In this document: piece after piece, positions 24,371 to 38,840 of the stretch
How the letters are laid out: the number at the start of each line of letters is the position of its first letter
Position numbering within the stretch: position 1 is the first letter of the stretch
Assembly: GCF_001039355.2 (NCBI RefSeq)
Contig: NW_019775838.1
Coordinates: 2,125 to 66,124 of the forward strand
Direction: 5' to 3'
Length of the DNA: 64,000 nt
Source of the DNA: Lingula anatina
Taxonomy: Eukaryota > Brachiopoda > Lingulata > Lingulida > Lingulidae
Notes under the pieces: generated by a model
Seen by the model: the letters and a program-made list of their open reading frames with translations, nothing else
The model's database searches: none
What the model was told of the DNA's origin: nothing
Position numbers and translations under genes: made by a program

Positions 24371-24779
24371 CACGACTATATCAGCATAATGTTCCAAGTG
24401 TATACAATTTAAAAACATTTGAAAGGAGGAGGGACTGCTTTTATAGAACTAGAATGTGCAATATGTCCATAGATGTATGTAGTAGGGCGCTAAAGAAACA
24501 AAGGATACCTGAGATTGTTAAATGGTTTTTTACCCTCTCGTGTGGTTTGCGGGTGCTTCAGTATGACGACATGGTGAAAAGTGATCGGCAAAGACCGTGT
24601 TACGCGCAGTTAGAGAATCCACAGTAGAAAATTAAATAATTTAAGTGTTTATAATGTTGTACGAACGTCTTTCTTAAAGTGATCCAAGCCAGGATTTTGA
24701 ACGCATTCTAAGAGCATGAATTGCTTCCTATTGAACTTACTCTCGAACGAAAAAAAAACCCCTTTTAAACATCATTAAA

Positions 24780-24990
24780 TCAATATCTCAAAAAAAAAAA
24801 AAATAAATAAATAAAAAAAAATAAATAAATAAATAAAATTTAATAAAAAAATAAAAATAAATAAAAATAAAAAATAAATAAATAAAATAAAATAGAATAA
24901 AATAAAATAAATAATAATAATAAAATAAAAAATAATAAAAAATAAAATAAATAAATAAATAAAAAATAATAAAATAAATAAATGAATAAA
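24780..24990. repeat. AAAT/AAAAT simple-repeat tract
   Basis: About 210 bp consists almost wholly of AAAT and AAAAT units, downstream of copy F. The long hydrophobic frame on the opposite strand is an artefact of the repeat. Confidence 0.85.
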
Positions 24991-25590
24991 ACTTTTGAAA
25001 TATTAAAGGCTGGTATGTTGAATGAGTTGTTGGCAGGAAAATCCTGGCTTAGAAGGGTCTTACATTTGTCATACAACCGAAGAAAGCAATTTCAAGATGA
25101 ACAAATACACAATAGTCATCCTTTATGGTATTGCACAAAAAGATACAAAGACCTAGTATCCTCATATGATAAACACACACACACACACAAAACCGTTTAA
25201 TACACCAAACAACCTTGCCAGCATAAAATATATCTAGCAGCCTATTGTAGAAATTGTACTGAATCAGATATACTCACAGGCAATCATTTGTTGTATCTAA
25301 TTAACTCACATACGATGCATCTTTATTGAAATATATTCAATATTGTCCAAGTAATAAAGTAATACTCTTCATAAAAATGTCGTCAATTAACATAAACCTA
25401 TATGTTATTGCAACCCAACTCCAAGAATTAATGTGAAAACAATTTTGGAAAAAATGCAGTACTAAAAATATGGAAAATCCTTAATGTGCAGACTCGGAGA
25501 AAATAAAAATAAATAACAAGCTTAAACGTTAGTCTTCATATGCAAATGGGTTTAAAGCTGCTTAAAAATATTAACAACAGAGAAATTGGC
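24991..25590. other. AT-rich intergenic DNA
   Basis: No gene is supported. A short (CA)n run lies near 25173-25188. The small open frames lack domains. Confidence 0.4.
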
Positions 25591-25599
25591 ATTGCTCAA

Positions 25600-26275
25600 T
25601 TGCCATGTTGGCTGTACACAGTTTCCAATGTCCTGTTGGCTGTACACAGTTTCAAATGTCCTGTTGGCTGTACAGTTTCCAATATCCTGTTGGCTGTACA
25701 CAGTTTCCAATGTCCTGTTGGCTGTACACAGTTTCCAATGTCCTGTTGGCTGTACACAGTTTCAAATGTCCTGTTGGCTGTGCACAGTTTCAAATGTCCT
25801 GTTGGCTGTACACAGTTTCCAATGTCCTGTTGGCTGTACACAGTTTCCAATGACCTGTTGACTGTATACAGTTTCCAATATCCTGTTGGCTGTACACAGT
25901 TTCCAATGCCATGTTGGCTGCACAGTTTCCAATGTCCTGTTGGCTGTACACAGTTTCCAATGTCCAGTTGGCTGTACACAGTTTCCAATGCCACGTTGGC
26001 TGCACACAGTTTCCAATGTCCTGTTGGCTGCACAGTTTCCAATGTCCTGTTGGCTGCACACAGTTTCAAATGTTCTGTTGGCTGCACACAGTTTCCAATG
26101 CCCTGTTGGCTGTACAGTTTCCAATGTCCTGTTGGCTGCACACAGTTTCCAATGCCCTGTTGGCTGTTTCCAATGTCCTGTTGGCTGCATACAGTTTCCA
26201 ATGTCCTGTTGGCTGTACAGTTTCAAATGTCCTGTTGGCTGCACAGTTTCCAATGCCCTGTTGGCTGCACAGTTT
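25600..26275. repeat. 28-bp minisatellite, roughly 25 copies
   Basis: The unit is about 28 bp, with cores CAGTTTCCAATGTCCTGTTG and GCTGTACA. Shorter variants lack four to six bases around TACACAG. Units differ by single substitutions (CCAATG/CAAATG, TGTACA/TGCACA), and variants cluster, with TGCACA units mainly in the right half. Because the unit has no stop codon, several frames on both strands stay open and give repetitive cysteine-rich peptides that should not be read as genes. It lies about 125 bp beyond the 3' end of AK6. Confidence 0.95.
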
Positions 26276-26399
26276 CTTCAGTTATGCTTTAGTTATGCTA
26301 AAGTGCACAAGCGGTTGCCAAACCCCTCAATAGGGGGCAGGCATACAAAAGGTGGTTCTTACTCTTTTTGAACTACGCTAAACCTTTACACATCATATT

Positions 26400-28292
<1,893 letters not shown>

Positions 28293-28351
28293 TTTCACTT
28301 CCTGTCACGCAGGCGCACTGCAAGCCAGGTCAAAGGGCATCCGCGTGTGCC
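28293..28351. promoter_or_regulatory. Bidirectional AK6/LMF1 start region
   Basis: The AK6 ATG (minus, 28292) and the LMF1 ATG (plus, 28352) are separated by 59 bp. The two promoters must overlap, and each 5' untranslated region probably runs into the other gene. No TATA box is seen between them. The AK6 start context AAAATGGCG resembles a YY1-type element. Confidence 0.6.
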
Positions 28352-31300
28352 ATGTCTGCAACAACAGTGAGGCGGCGCAAGGTTCAGCAGCAAGATGAAA
28401 GCGACCACGGTGACACGACAGACAGCGTCCAGGAAAGTTGCAACGTGAAAAAAGAGTTATCAGATATGAAAATAACACTTCAGCTTGAAGCTGGAAGTTA
28501 TTGGCTGACTCGCATTTTCTTCTTGAGATTCCTGGGCTTTATTTATGGTAAGTCAAAGACACTGACAGGTGCGTGGTACTTTAATTAGTCTGATTAATTT
28601 CTCCTAAAGAGGTTGGTGTCGTAATTTATTTGTATTTGCACATGCCTTTTTATGACTTTATAGCCTATATTTCACCGATTACTGAAGTTTTCTTCATCTA
28701 CATTGTACATTACCTTACATTACTAAGCAACAATTTTATTATGACAGATTAATATTTAATAATTGACTTGATTTAGATTAAGTCCAGACTTATTTTGTGT
28801 TCTGACTTTTTTATTCTCTGTGTTGTAGGAAATATGTCACCATAATTATCAGTGTTATGCACAAGTCATATCAGCCTTATTTTTAAAAAAAATTCTACTG
28901 GTACTTACCAATAAATTAATTTATATATTTATTTCAGCTGTGGCTTTTTTAGTTGGATATCATCAAAACATTCAACTAATTGGCCAGAAAGGACTTCTTC
29001 CTGCAGCAAACCACCTGAAGAAGATATGGTCTCACACAGGAGGGTCTCTGTTCCAGTCCCTGAACTACGCCCCCACTCTGCTGTGGTTTGTGAACTATGA
29101 GGATCACATGGACCTGTATCTGACTGCTATATCCCTGTGTGGACTGATGTTATCTCTACTGCTGGTTGTACTGGGCTCAGCCAACATGCTGATGATGTCT
29201 GTACTCTGGGTGCTCTATCACTCCCTGGTCAATGTGGGCCAGAGATGGTCAGTATAAACAACACTGAGGGTGATATAGGGGGTTCTCTTTCTCTGACAGT
29301 TCATTCTTATTTATTACCGTTGCTGAAGAGTTGAAGAAGTTATACCAGTAAATAGATTAACTTATTGTTTGTTGTGATCTTGTATCACAAGGTGAGAAGT
29401 AAAAAAAAAAATGAAATGATAGAAATATACATGTTTAGGAAAACCTGAAGAAGTTAAATTATGAAGTTAAATCATTGTATGAATTTTATTTTGGAGTTGA
29501 GAGTCTAACTAAGATATCTCCTCCTCTTTTCTCTTCAGGTATTCCTTTGGTAAGTGAAACAAGTAAATTATATTTTTAATAAAAGCAGATATCAGATAAA
29601 GAGCAAGTTATCAGATATATATATATGTTTTCCTCAATGTTAATGAGTTGTAATGGGAATTATACAAAAAGTAAACTATTTAGTTTTGTTGCAGTATAAA
29701 AACTGTATATAAGTCAAAAACCTATTTGGAAAGATTTTGAGGGGAATATTTTCAAAATTTCATTTATTAAACTGTAATTCAACTTTCTTTTTGCCAATGT
29801 TACATGATGAAATTTTCAGGATGGGAATCTCAGCTCCTGGAGAGTGGGTTCCTGGCAATATTTTTCTGTCCTCTTCTCTCCTTGCGTCCTGTGCCCAGAA
29901 AAACTCCGCCATCTTGGGCAGTCATCTGGGGCTACAGGTGGCTCATCTTCAGGATAATGCTTGGGGCAGTAAGTTACATGTAGAGATAATACACTATCAC
30001 CTGATCAATATATGCCAAAATACTTCAAGATCCTTTAAGAGATGTTCCAGTCATATATTTTGCAAGAGGATGGCAATCAATTTCTTACATACATACTCGT
30101 AATCCACTGAAAACACCCCAAAAAAACAAAACAAAAAAATTTTTGTTGACATAGTCACATAACATCTCTTGGTATTTATGTTAGTGATCTTCTGTTTAGG
30201 AAAAAAAGCCTAAAAAGCCTAATTGTTTTCAAAGTTAAATTTTTTTTCAAAGATAGTATCAAATATGTTTTTGTTATTTAAAGAATTTTGAAATATATAT
30301 TGAATATTTGCAAAAAAGTTGCATATTTTCTTCCTGTTTCAGGGTCTTATCAAAATCCGAGGAGACCAGTGTTGGAGAGATTTGACTTGTATGAATTATC
30401 ACTATGAGGTAATGGACATGTTATATCTGTGACATAATGAAGTTGCGTGAAGTTAAAAATATTGTTGTAATAGTTTCATTGGAGCTGGCTCATATAAATA
30501 TAATGTAATTATGTATTAGGCAGAAGTTCTAAGCATTACTTGCAATTATTGATATTGATATAACACCTTTGTTCTAAGCCAGCCACACATACCCCCCCCC
30601 CACACACACACATTATACCTAATAAAACTTGCAATATTTTTATTTAATATATTAAATTTATTTATATTCCTATTGCAGACACAACCAGTGCCTAATCCAA
30701 TCAGCTATTACTTGCATCAATCTCCAGAAGTATTCCATAAGTTTGAAACTCTGTCCAATCACTTCATAGAACTGGTGGCTCCACCTCTTGTTTTGTTGCC
30801 TGGCAACTATTGGCTGTTCAGAAGGCTCAGGCTAATTGGAGGATTTTTGCAAGTTTTATTTCAGGTATCACTCATAGTTATGATGGCAGTGCTAAGACAA
30901 TTTAATTTTTTTTGAACATTGCTAAATACAATCTAATTCACCTGTTTTTGGAAATTAAATTTGGAAATGGCATACACGTATGTTCATGCTCACAAGCACC
31001 AAGCATACACACGTTTTAACAAAATTAAGTTCAAATAGCATGTAGTTTTCTTTTAACTTTTACCTCTGTTTTTATTTAGTACGAAATGTCATTGTAGGTG
31101 ATCCTAATCATCAGTGGAAATTTAAGCTTCTTGAACTGGCTGACTATACTTCCCAGCATCTGCTGTTTTGATGATGCAAGCTTGTCTTGGATGTTTTCCA
31201 ATAAAAGGAACTCTGTGAAGTGGCAAGTGTGGCAGATACAACAGGAAGAGCAAACTGGAAACAAACCAAGGGAATCGAGAAGTACGATGGGGCCTTATGC

Positions 31301-33837
31301 GCAGCTTAGATGAGAAATTGAACTAATTTCCTAAACAATGAAATATTTACAGAATAAATTCAGCAAAACAGTCTTTTTTCTTTCCATTTTATGATATTTC
31401 TTTAGGTACAGTAGTTATTATCACAGATGTTTGCCAAACAATTTCCTAAACAATGAAATATTGACAGAATAAATTCAGCAAAACAGTCTTTTTTCTTTCC
31501 ATTTTATGATATTTCTTTAGGTACAGTAGTTATTATAACAGATGTTTGCCAAATATTCATACTGTTTTTAAAACTTGCATGTATTTATGTGTGTATAATG
31601 TTTTCAGCCCAGTACATCAGGAAAATGATGAATGTAACGCTGGCAATACTTCTGGCCTATCTCAGCGTTCCTGTGGTCCAGAATCTTCTCTCGTCAAGAC
31701 AAGCCATGAATACTTCATTTGAACCTTTGAGAATACTGAACACCTATGGTGCATTTGGAAGGTATGGTTATCTGGACAAAAAAAATAAAAAAAAAAGAAT
31801 TATCATGTTTTTTTGTAGCAAACTATTTTAAGTGAAATGCAGATATGTTTCTATAGTCATTTAAAGTCATAATAACTCTTCGTTTTGGCCAAAAATTGGA
31901 TTTTCCTGGAAAAAACGGCAATTTTCCTGTACTTACCAATGGTCAACGACCCCATTCCTGCATTCAAAGTTACAGTAATCCAGGGTTTTTTTCCTAAACG
32001 TACGTTTTTTTGTTAAAATCTCTTAAGAGATTTTAACTGACGGAGCTCTCTCTGACATTGCAAAGTCACTGGTGACCTACTTAAAACCGCGGGAAAAGCA
32101 GACAACAACAACACTATATAAGATTCATGAGATATATTCGTCTTTTTGTTTAAAATGCATTTATATCCACAATGTGTGCCATTCTGGGCGTTTCGTTATC
32201 CGACGCACTGTACAAAAACTCGCAACTTACGTTTGCGTCCGCATTAATGCGTTTGGCGCCATGTTATTTTGGTCTCAAATGAACGAGAGAATCCGCGTGA
32301 CACCATTACGTCATTAGCAACGAATGCCTTGATGACTGGGAAGAAAAGCATCGAAAGCCCCATTTACAAGCACAGATTTTAGTTTTACTACAATAACGGC
32401 CGTTTTAGTGGTAAAATACAATAGAATATATTTCCATGTGTTGTTTACAATGTATTTCATGCGGAATTTTGAATCTCAAAGGAAGAGTTATTATTGCTTT
32501 AATGACGCGGTTGTATAAAAGTTAAAAACTTATTAAGAAAATAATTTTGCAAATTGGTTCAGCAGTGAAAAGAGCAATCATTCAAAAGTGATTCTAATGC
32601 ATTTAAATCTACTTTTCTTTATGTAGCATAACCAAAGACAGGACAGAGGTGATCATCCAGGGTACATATGATAACCCACAAGATCCAAGCGCTAAGTGGC
32701 TGGAGTATGAGTTCAAGTGTAAACCAGGTGATGTATACAGGAGGCCATGTTTAATATCTCCATATCACTACAGACTGGACTGGCTTATGTGGTTTGCTGC
32801 TTTCCAGGTTGGTTTATATCTCATTGTCAGTAAGTTTCTTAGAACTCTGAATCTTTTTTTATCAATACATATATCTACTTACTCTGGAAATTTTGTGATT
32901 TATACTATTTGTTTATACCATATTGTCAGTGAAATATCTCGTTTTATTTACTTTTCTCACTTTTAAAACTCTGCATCCCATTTAGCTTTTGTAAATATAT
33001 CCCTTTACCTTCTTATTTCTAATAAAATGTTTTTGTTTCAATCTTTTGGTGAATGCCACAGGTTTCATACAGTCTCCTATTTATAACTCTGAATCTCATT
33101 TAACTTTTGAAAATAAATACTGCTTATTTTTGATTAAATGTTATAACTTTGTAAATGTTTGTGTTTTAATCTGTTTTTCCTCCTTTCAGAACTATCAACA
33201 TAACCCATGGTTGGTACACTTGGCAGCCCAGCTTCTGGTGAATGATGAGGGAGCTTCCTCACTTATTGCACACAACCCCTTTCTGGGCAAAGCGCCGCCA
33301 AAGTAAGCATCATTTTATTTAAGTGGGTGAACTTGGGAGTATCAAGCATTTGAAAGAAAACATTACTTAAGTTATTCATAACCACATAAATAGTACTTGT
33401 GCAATGGCCATTAAAATCAACTAAAAATGAATTTTTAGGCCCCATTCAGAATAGGGGACTACCTAGTTCGAGGATAAAATATGGCGACCCACTAAAAGCT
33501 TGCCGTCTAATCCGCTAGTAGACACTGAATAGATATCCCATGGGGAAGCATGCAAGTGGGTCGGCCATATTTGACCCTTGGACTAGTTAATCCCCTTTTC
33601 TGAATGGGGCCTTGGTCGCCATTTTGGTTGATATGGACGCTGATCACTTTTATTTTCAGGTTTATTCGTGCAGAACACTACAGGTACAGGTATACAAAAC
33701 TAGGCAGCAAGGATGCGCTAAGCGGAGCATGGTGGAAGAGAAAACGTTTTGGCAACTATTTGCCACCCGTGTCTTTGGCAGCACTTAAAGAATTTCTGAC
33801 AGCTATGGATTGGCCCATCCCACTTTTGAAGGCCTGA
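28352..33837 (+). CDS. LMF1: Lipase maturation factor 1 (11 exons)
   Basis: This is a multi-pass ER membrane chaperone needed for folding and dimerisation of lipoprotein-lipase-family enzymes. Exons are 28352-28547, 28938-29247, 29539-29549, 29820-29968, 30343-30408, 30679-30864, 31098-31281, 31608-31761, 32627-32807, 33190-33302 and 33660-33837. All junctions agree in phase and give 575 residues (human LMF1 is 567). Diagnostic blocks include FGWESQLLESGFL, GDQCWRDLTCMNYHYETQP, FETLSNHFIEL, SGNLSFLNWLT, NTYGAFGSITKDR, CLISPYHYRLDWLMWFAAFQ and LAHNPF. These fit LMF1 better than the longer LMF2. Exon 3 is an 11-bp microexon. Introns carry a 115-bp tandem duplication and a MITE. Confidence 0.96.
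31325..31554. repeat. 115-bp tandem duplication in LMF1 intron 7
   Basis: Two copies, 31325-31439 and 31440-31554, begin AATTTCCTAAACAATGAAAT and differ at only about three positions by eye, so the duplication is recent. It is intronic and has no coding effect. Confidence 0.9.
33438..33612. mobile_element. Fold-back MITE in LMF1 intron 10 (family 1)
   Basis: The left end AGGCCCCATTCAGAATAGGG pairs with the right end, read on the other strand as AGGCCCCATTCAGAAAAGGG. A second inner pair surrounds GGCGACCCACT and AGTGGGTCGGCC, so almost the whole 175 bp can fold back. A relative lies at 55597-55778. No coding capacity is visible. Confidence 0.7.
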
Positions 33838-34419
33838 TCCTAACAAGGAGTTCATCCTAACAGCTGTAGAGCCTAGTAATATTTATTTTGAAGTCATTAC
33901 CAAAAAGAATAAGACCCACACGAACCTTTTTTCAAGGGGTTTTATTTTTCTCTTTTATTCTGCAGTTTATTTTTGTTATCTGTTGACTGTTTTTACTGTT
34001 ACAGTATTGTCAGCTTAAAAACTTAGGTTGGCATAATTGAAAGATCGCCATTTAATTAATACCAGAGCATTATTTTGAAACTGGTACCAATCTTTCCATC
34101 AGCTGTTATCCTAGAAATTATACAGTTTACATACCCTTATGTGTCTTCTCATCCATATGTGGTACATTGCATCTGTTGAAAGTGTGGCCTTATAAACGTA
34201 AACATTTTGAGTTTAAATTCTTATCATTTCATATCATCTGTTGCTTGTCCTCTTGGGTAGGTGTAATGAAAATATTATTTTTAATGTATTATCTGTTATT
34301 TTTACATTGTTTGTGTTGTAATTTTCAATGTGCATTAAGATGCACTGTAATTAAAATAAAAAATAAAATGACCCTCAACTTTTATTTTTACTTCAACTTG
34401 ACCACCTTTTATGATTCCT

Positions 34420-34825
34420 TTGTGCAGTTTGTGGCTAGCTGATAAGTAATCAGGAAGAAAGTTGCATTATTTCTCCAGCGAAATTGGACCAATGGATACA
34501 TGAATTTTTCATGCCATATAATAAATGCAAATATCATCCAAGAGATTTATTAATGATGAAAACCAATTGGCAGCATTGCTTTTTAAGTGGGGTCAGCCAT
34601 ATTTGGTTTGGGGATCATTTAAGTGGTAATTCCTCTATTTTGAATGCGCTCTCTGATTCCTTTATGCAGTTTATGGCTAGTTGGTAAGTAATCATGAAGT
34701 GGGTTGCATTATTTCTGCATCAAAACTGCACCAAATGGGTTCATTTACAACCTTAAATGAAGTTTTCATATCATATAAGTTATAACAAATATCATCCATG
34801 AGATTTATTAATGACGAAAACAGTC
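34420..34825. repeat. Diverged direct duplication between LMF1 and POLR2M
   Basis: A segment near 34424-34563 (GCAGTTTGTGGCTAGCTG to TTATTAATGATGAAAAC) is repeated near 34665-34820 with substitutions and a small insertion. Between the copies, 34575-34640 resembles part of the family 1 fold-back element (AAGTGGGGTCAGCCATATTTG). No gene is seen in 33838-35002. Confidence 0.6.
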
Positions 34826-35002
34826 TTCTCAGTCCTTAAAATAAATTATTCCCTGTGAGCATTATGTAATGAATATGTTTCCACTGTCTATATCTGGCAT
34901 AGAAAAAACTGGTGAAGATATATGCTGCTTCCCATCTCCAGATAAAAAAGTTTACTGTGTAAAGAGTGAAGCTGTCTGCAGTTAGTTTAGCTGCACTGAC
35001 AA

Positions 35003-36984
35003 TTAATCAGGATAATCTGGTTCATCCCCGCTGTCATCTGATATAGAGGGAACTTTGGCGTCTCTGCTGTCATCATATCTAAAGATGGGTTAAGGAATAA
35101 TTTCAGCACAATGAAATGACAACAAAACATTTCGACTTTTCCTCCTTTTAACTACAGAGTTTGCATCCCCTTCACCCCCCTCCCCCCCCCCCCCCACAAC
35201 AAAAAANCTCACCGCAACTCCCTTCTCTAACCCCCCCCCCCAAAAAAAAAAAAAAAAAGAATAAATGTATTGAAATAATTACATTAATCTGATTCAAAAC
35301 ATCTGACATTACTGATGATATCATAAGTATTATTTCCAAGGATACACCACAGTAGACCGCTCTGGGAGATGAGGTTCCATTTTGATGTTCAACCTTTGTG
35401 CAAGTCTTGCTGCTATATGCTGAACCTGGATTTCCTGTTGAACAGATAATATAAGGTCAAACATGCCACTTACAGAGTCCACACACACATTGTCAAAAAA
35501 CATGATGATGCACTATCACTATTGATATCTGACACTTAAAGTAAATGAAAAAAATCCTACCATCAATGATATCTAACACTTCAGTAAATGAAAGAAATCC
35601 TGCTGCTCTTTTTGTTCAACATACCAAGGTTTATAACAAAATTGGTGTGGCCAAACATTTTAAAAGAAAATTTTATTTTCAACAAACCTGTACTCTTTTA
35701 TTTTGTTCTTCTTGCAATTTGCATGAATCTTCCACTGACAGCATTTTAGCACATTCATATTTAGCCTTGGGAGGAAACAATGCAGACTCTTCCTCTGGTG
35801 AATATCTTTTTCCTTTACTTTTAATAGCCTTTTCTGTTTTAGTATCTCCTGTTAGATCCGTTTTCTCAGCATTTCTCATGACATCCATTTTCTCAGCATT
35901 TCTCCTAGAAGTGTCAGTAACTGAGGCACTGTCTAGACTGCCATGCATCGTATCTTTATTCTCTCTGCTTTTGTCACAAATATTACCCGTAGAAACACTG
36001 CCAGTGTCTTTAGATATATCACAGTTTTGAAGTACATCTACTTTTGGTGCCAACCTGTAATTAGATAAAGAAGAAAAGATGGGGCCACTTCAACTTGAAA
36101 TATCTAATATTAACATGGCTTCCTAAAATCAGACATGAATACTGTGAACTCAGTACAAAGTATGTAAATTAAGAGGTTATATGCATTTCTATTATAAAAA
36201 TATAAATATGTACACATCATAGCTAAAAACAATGCAATTCTTGTAAATTACCTATGGTACAAAAAACTGTATATATTTTCATTTACAGTAGTTTCTTACC
36301 TGTCATCTGTTTCTTCCTTTCTCTTGTCCGATTTATTTATAATTTTTCTGTAAAATGACACTTGATCCTCGTCATCTGATTCCAACTGCATCTTCTGAAA
36401 CAGCGCTGATGTGGTATCCACTTTCTCTTTTTCTTTAATTGCTCTCCTCAGTCTGTCAGCCAAGTCTGAAATCTTTTTACCTTTGTCAGGAAGTGATGAT
36501 ATTAACTTCCTGTGGAAAAAGAAAGTCACAGAAAAGTTGACAAGACATCATGGAATTAGGAAAAGCAACTGACAATACACTTAATTAAAATAAATGGTGT
36601 TGACATATACAGTTACAAGTATGAAAAGTAAAAAAAATCCCATACCATACACTCTCCATTAAAACTGCAAAAATAATTTAAACTACAAATAATAATTTAA
36701 AAAAAACTGAAATTAATAAATTAATTAATGCATGTGACATGAATGGGAGGATATTTCAATCCCTGACTGTAAGACATTTTAAACACAATACTAGTACCTG
36801 CCACTGTGTTATTAAATATGGAGTCATTGCAGTAATGGCAACCCCAGAACATCTACCACTTCAATAAAACTCACTTGTTTTGTAAGATTTTGTTTTGTCT
36901 GTCCAGTAATTCCTTCAGCTGAGCCATTGGTTTTTGCATCAGGTCTCCTAAATAACCTTGTTTTTCAACATTTCCATCAGCCAT
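35003..36984 (-). CDS. POLR2M: RNA polymerase II subunit M / Gdown1 (5 exons)
   Basis: Gdown1 binds RNA polymerase II, competes with TFIIF and makes transcription Mediator-dependent. Exons are 36875-36984, 36300-36509, 35688-36054, 35358-35434 and 35003-35078. All phases fit and give 279 residues, against 368 in human. The N-terminal block (QLKELLDRQNKILQNK, then SLPDKGKKISDLADRLRRAI) matches the start of human Gdown1. The middle is low-complexity and charged. The C-terminal block ARLAQRLNIKM followed by an acidic tail ending DDSGDEPDYPD matches the human C terminus. The donor of exon 4 (GCG/GTCTAC) is weak and was chosen because only it keeps the frame and the family tail. The protein is shorter than in vertebrates mainly in the middle. 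Confidence 0.9.
35180..35265. repeat. C-rich and A-rich homopolymer tracts in POLR2M intron
   Basis: Runs of C near 35178-35196 and 35230-35241 are followed by A runs, with one ambiguous base near 35207. They lie in the intron between the last two POLR2M exons and may be a site of sequencing error. Confidence 0.7.
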
Positions 36985-37620
36985 TTCTAAAGCCTAAATA
37001 GCAACAGCTTTTGTGATTCACGTTGTGAAAGCTGTCAATGGAAAATGAGATTGTTTTAAATTATCTAAAATCATCTATAGCCGACGTGGAAAAACATCAG
37101 AAGCCAACACAATCACTTTAACTTTGTTAATGTTACAACTTCAGTTTCAAGTTAAATTGCCCGAGTCTAAAATAAAAGGAAACAAGGCAGCAAAGCTGTC
37201 AAATGTACAGACAAAAAGCAGGAAATAACAAAATAGGCTACTGTCAATTCTGATGTAAAAGTACATTATGTTAAACTGCAAATTCAACATCAAATTTTAA
37301 TTATGCTCAACAGGTAATACCAATGTAAGTAAAATGTGTAACAAGCATAAGGCTTCAGGCCCATGGGAGTTCACTTTGAAAATGTAAAACTTCCAGAAAA
37401 AGAAGTCAATTAGACTGCTTTTCCAACTCGAGCTGCATTTTAGTCCTGTGTTTCTTTTTTAAAAGTTTGACAATCATAAGTAATATGGTTTTCCCATGAT
37501 GGTCATCATGGCAGCAATACCCAAAATTGTGTTTTCTTCTATTTTGATGCAATATTTCATAATGCTTAACAGCATAAAGACCATCAGTTTTTAATAATAA
37601 AGTATACGTATCGTGGATTT
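36985..37620. other. Upstream flank of POLR2M, no gene seen
   Basis: This should contain the POLR2M promoter, but I see no defined core motif. From about 37290 it passes into a diverged tandem-repeat array. Confidence 0.35.
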
Positions 37621-38025
37621 TCAGAAAATGTGACTAGCATGGGTCTTCAAGCCCAAGGTGGTTCTAAGTCACACCTTGAAATTGCCAATATGTGAAAAAT
37701 TAAATTTTCACAAAAAACTGATTAACTGCCAGAAAAATTTACCAAATAGACTGCACTGCCTAATGAAACTGTATTTTAGTCCCATGTTTCTTTCCTGTAA
37801 GTTTGAGAACAGTAAGTGACATGGTTTTCCTTAAATGGTCATCAAGGGAGCAGTGTCCAAAATAGGGGTTTCTTCAAATTTTGATGCAATATTACATAAT
37901 GTTTAACAGGATAATAACCATCAATTTTTAATAATAAAATATTAGTATCATGGATATTCAGAAAATGTGACTAGCAAAGGTCTTCAGGCCCATGGAACTT
38001 CAAAGTCACAACTTGAAAATGCCAA
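37290..38025. repeat. Diverged tandem repeat of about 335 bp
   Basis: Blocks such as AGAAAATGTGACTAGCA, GTCTTCAGGCCCATGG and CCATCA.TTTTTAATAATAAA recur with a spacing of about 335 bp, at least twice and with a partial third copy near 37345. No coding capacity is seen. Confidence 0.6.
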
Positions 38026-38029
38026 AATG

Positions 38030-38840
38030 TAGACAAGACAGTACTGTCCTGAAATGCATTTTTTTCCATTTTTAACAATTTTTTAACATATAACAAAATT
38101 AACACTTTACTGCCATTTTTATATGATCAACTAAGAAAATTGATGAGATGGGAAAAATATCAATAGAACAGTGTTTAATGTCCAATTTCCTCCATTCTGA
38201 GTTTCTGAACATAGTGAATGAATGAATGAATCTGACAAACTGCAATGATAAGAGTTTATTTCCATTTTTGAAACTCTATTATACAATACATGATAACAAG
38301 CTTACCATCATTTTTACATAATCAACTAACAATGTTGTAAAGATGCAGGAAATGTTAAACAAAGACTTTTACGTATCTTATTAGTTAAATAATGAGACTG
38401 TTAACATGCCTAAGAATTGAATCTGAGGAAATGTGAAACAAGACAGTACTGTTATGAAATGCGTTTATTTCCATTTTTAACACTTTTTTAACATAAAACA
38501 AAATTAACAGTTTACTGCCATTTTTATATGATCAACTAAGAAAGTTGATGAGATGTGAAAAATATCAATAGAACAGTGTCAAATGTCCAATTTCCTCCAT
38601 TCTGAGTTTCTGAACATAATGAATGATTGAATCTTACAAACTGCAATAATATGAGTTTATTTCCATTTTTGACACTTTATTACACAATACACGATAACAA
38701 GTTTACCATCATTTTTACATAATCAACTAACAATGTTGTAAAGATGCAGGAAATGTCAAACAAACACTTTTACGTATCTTATTAGTTAAATAATGAGACT
38801 GTTAACATGCCTAAGAATTGAATCTGAAGAAATGTGAAAA
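38030..38840. repeat. 405-bp tandem duplication
   Basis: Unit 1 (about 38030-38434) and unit 2 (about 38435-38840) share long blocks, for example GCCATTTTTATATGATCAAC, CCATTCTGAGTTTCTGAACA and TTAGTTAAATAATGAGACTG, at a constant offset of 404-405 bp. The divergence is a few per cent. A shorter pair with a spacing of about 157 bp follows at 38846-39060 (AATGGCCCGAT.ATGCTGATTT). Confidence 0.8.

Noticed and set aside
24840-25076. Highly hydrophobic minus-strand frame rich in Phe, Leu and Tyr
   Set aside because: It is the translation of AAAT-type simple sequence. The same applies to 19803-20084.
25540-26371. Long cysteine-rich or Gln/Asn-rich proteins on both strands
   Set aside because: They are translations of a 28-bp minisatellite that has no stop codons. 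No start context, domain or splice sites support them.
28352-33837. LMF2 rather than LMF1
   Set aside because: The length (575 residues) and the C-terminal blocks fit LMF1; LMF2 is longer, with a different tail.
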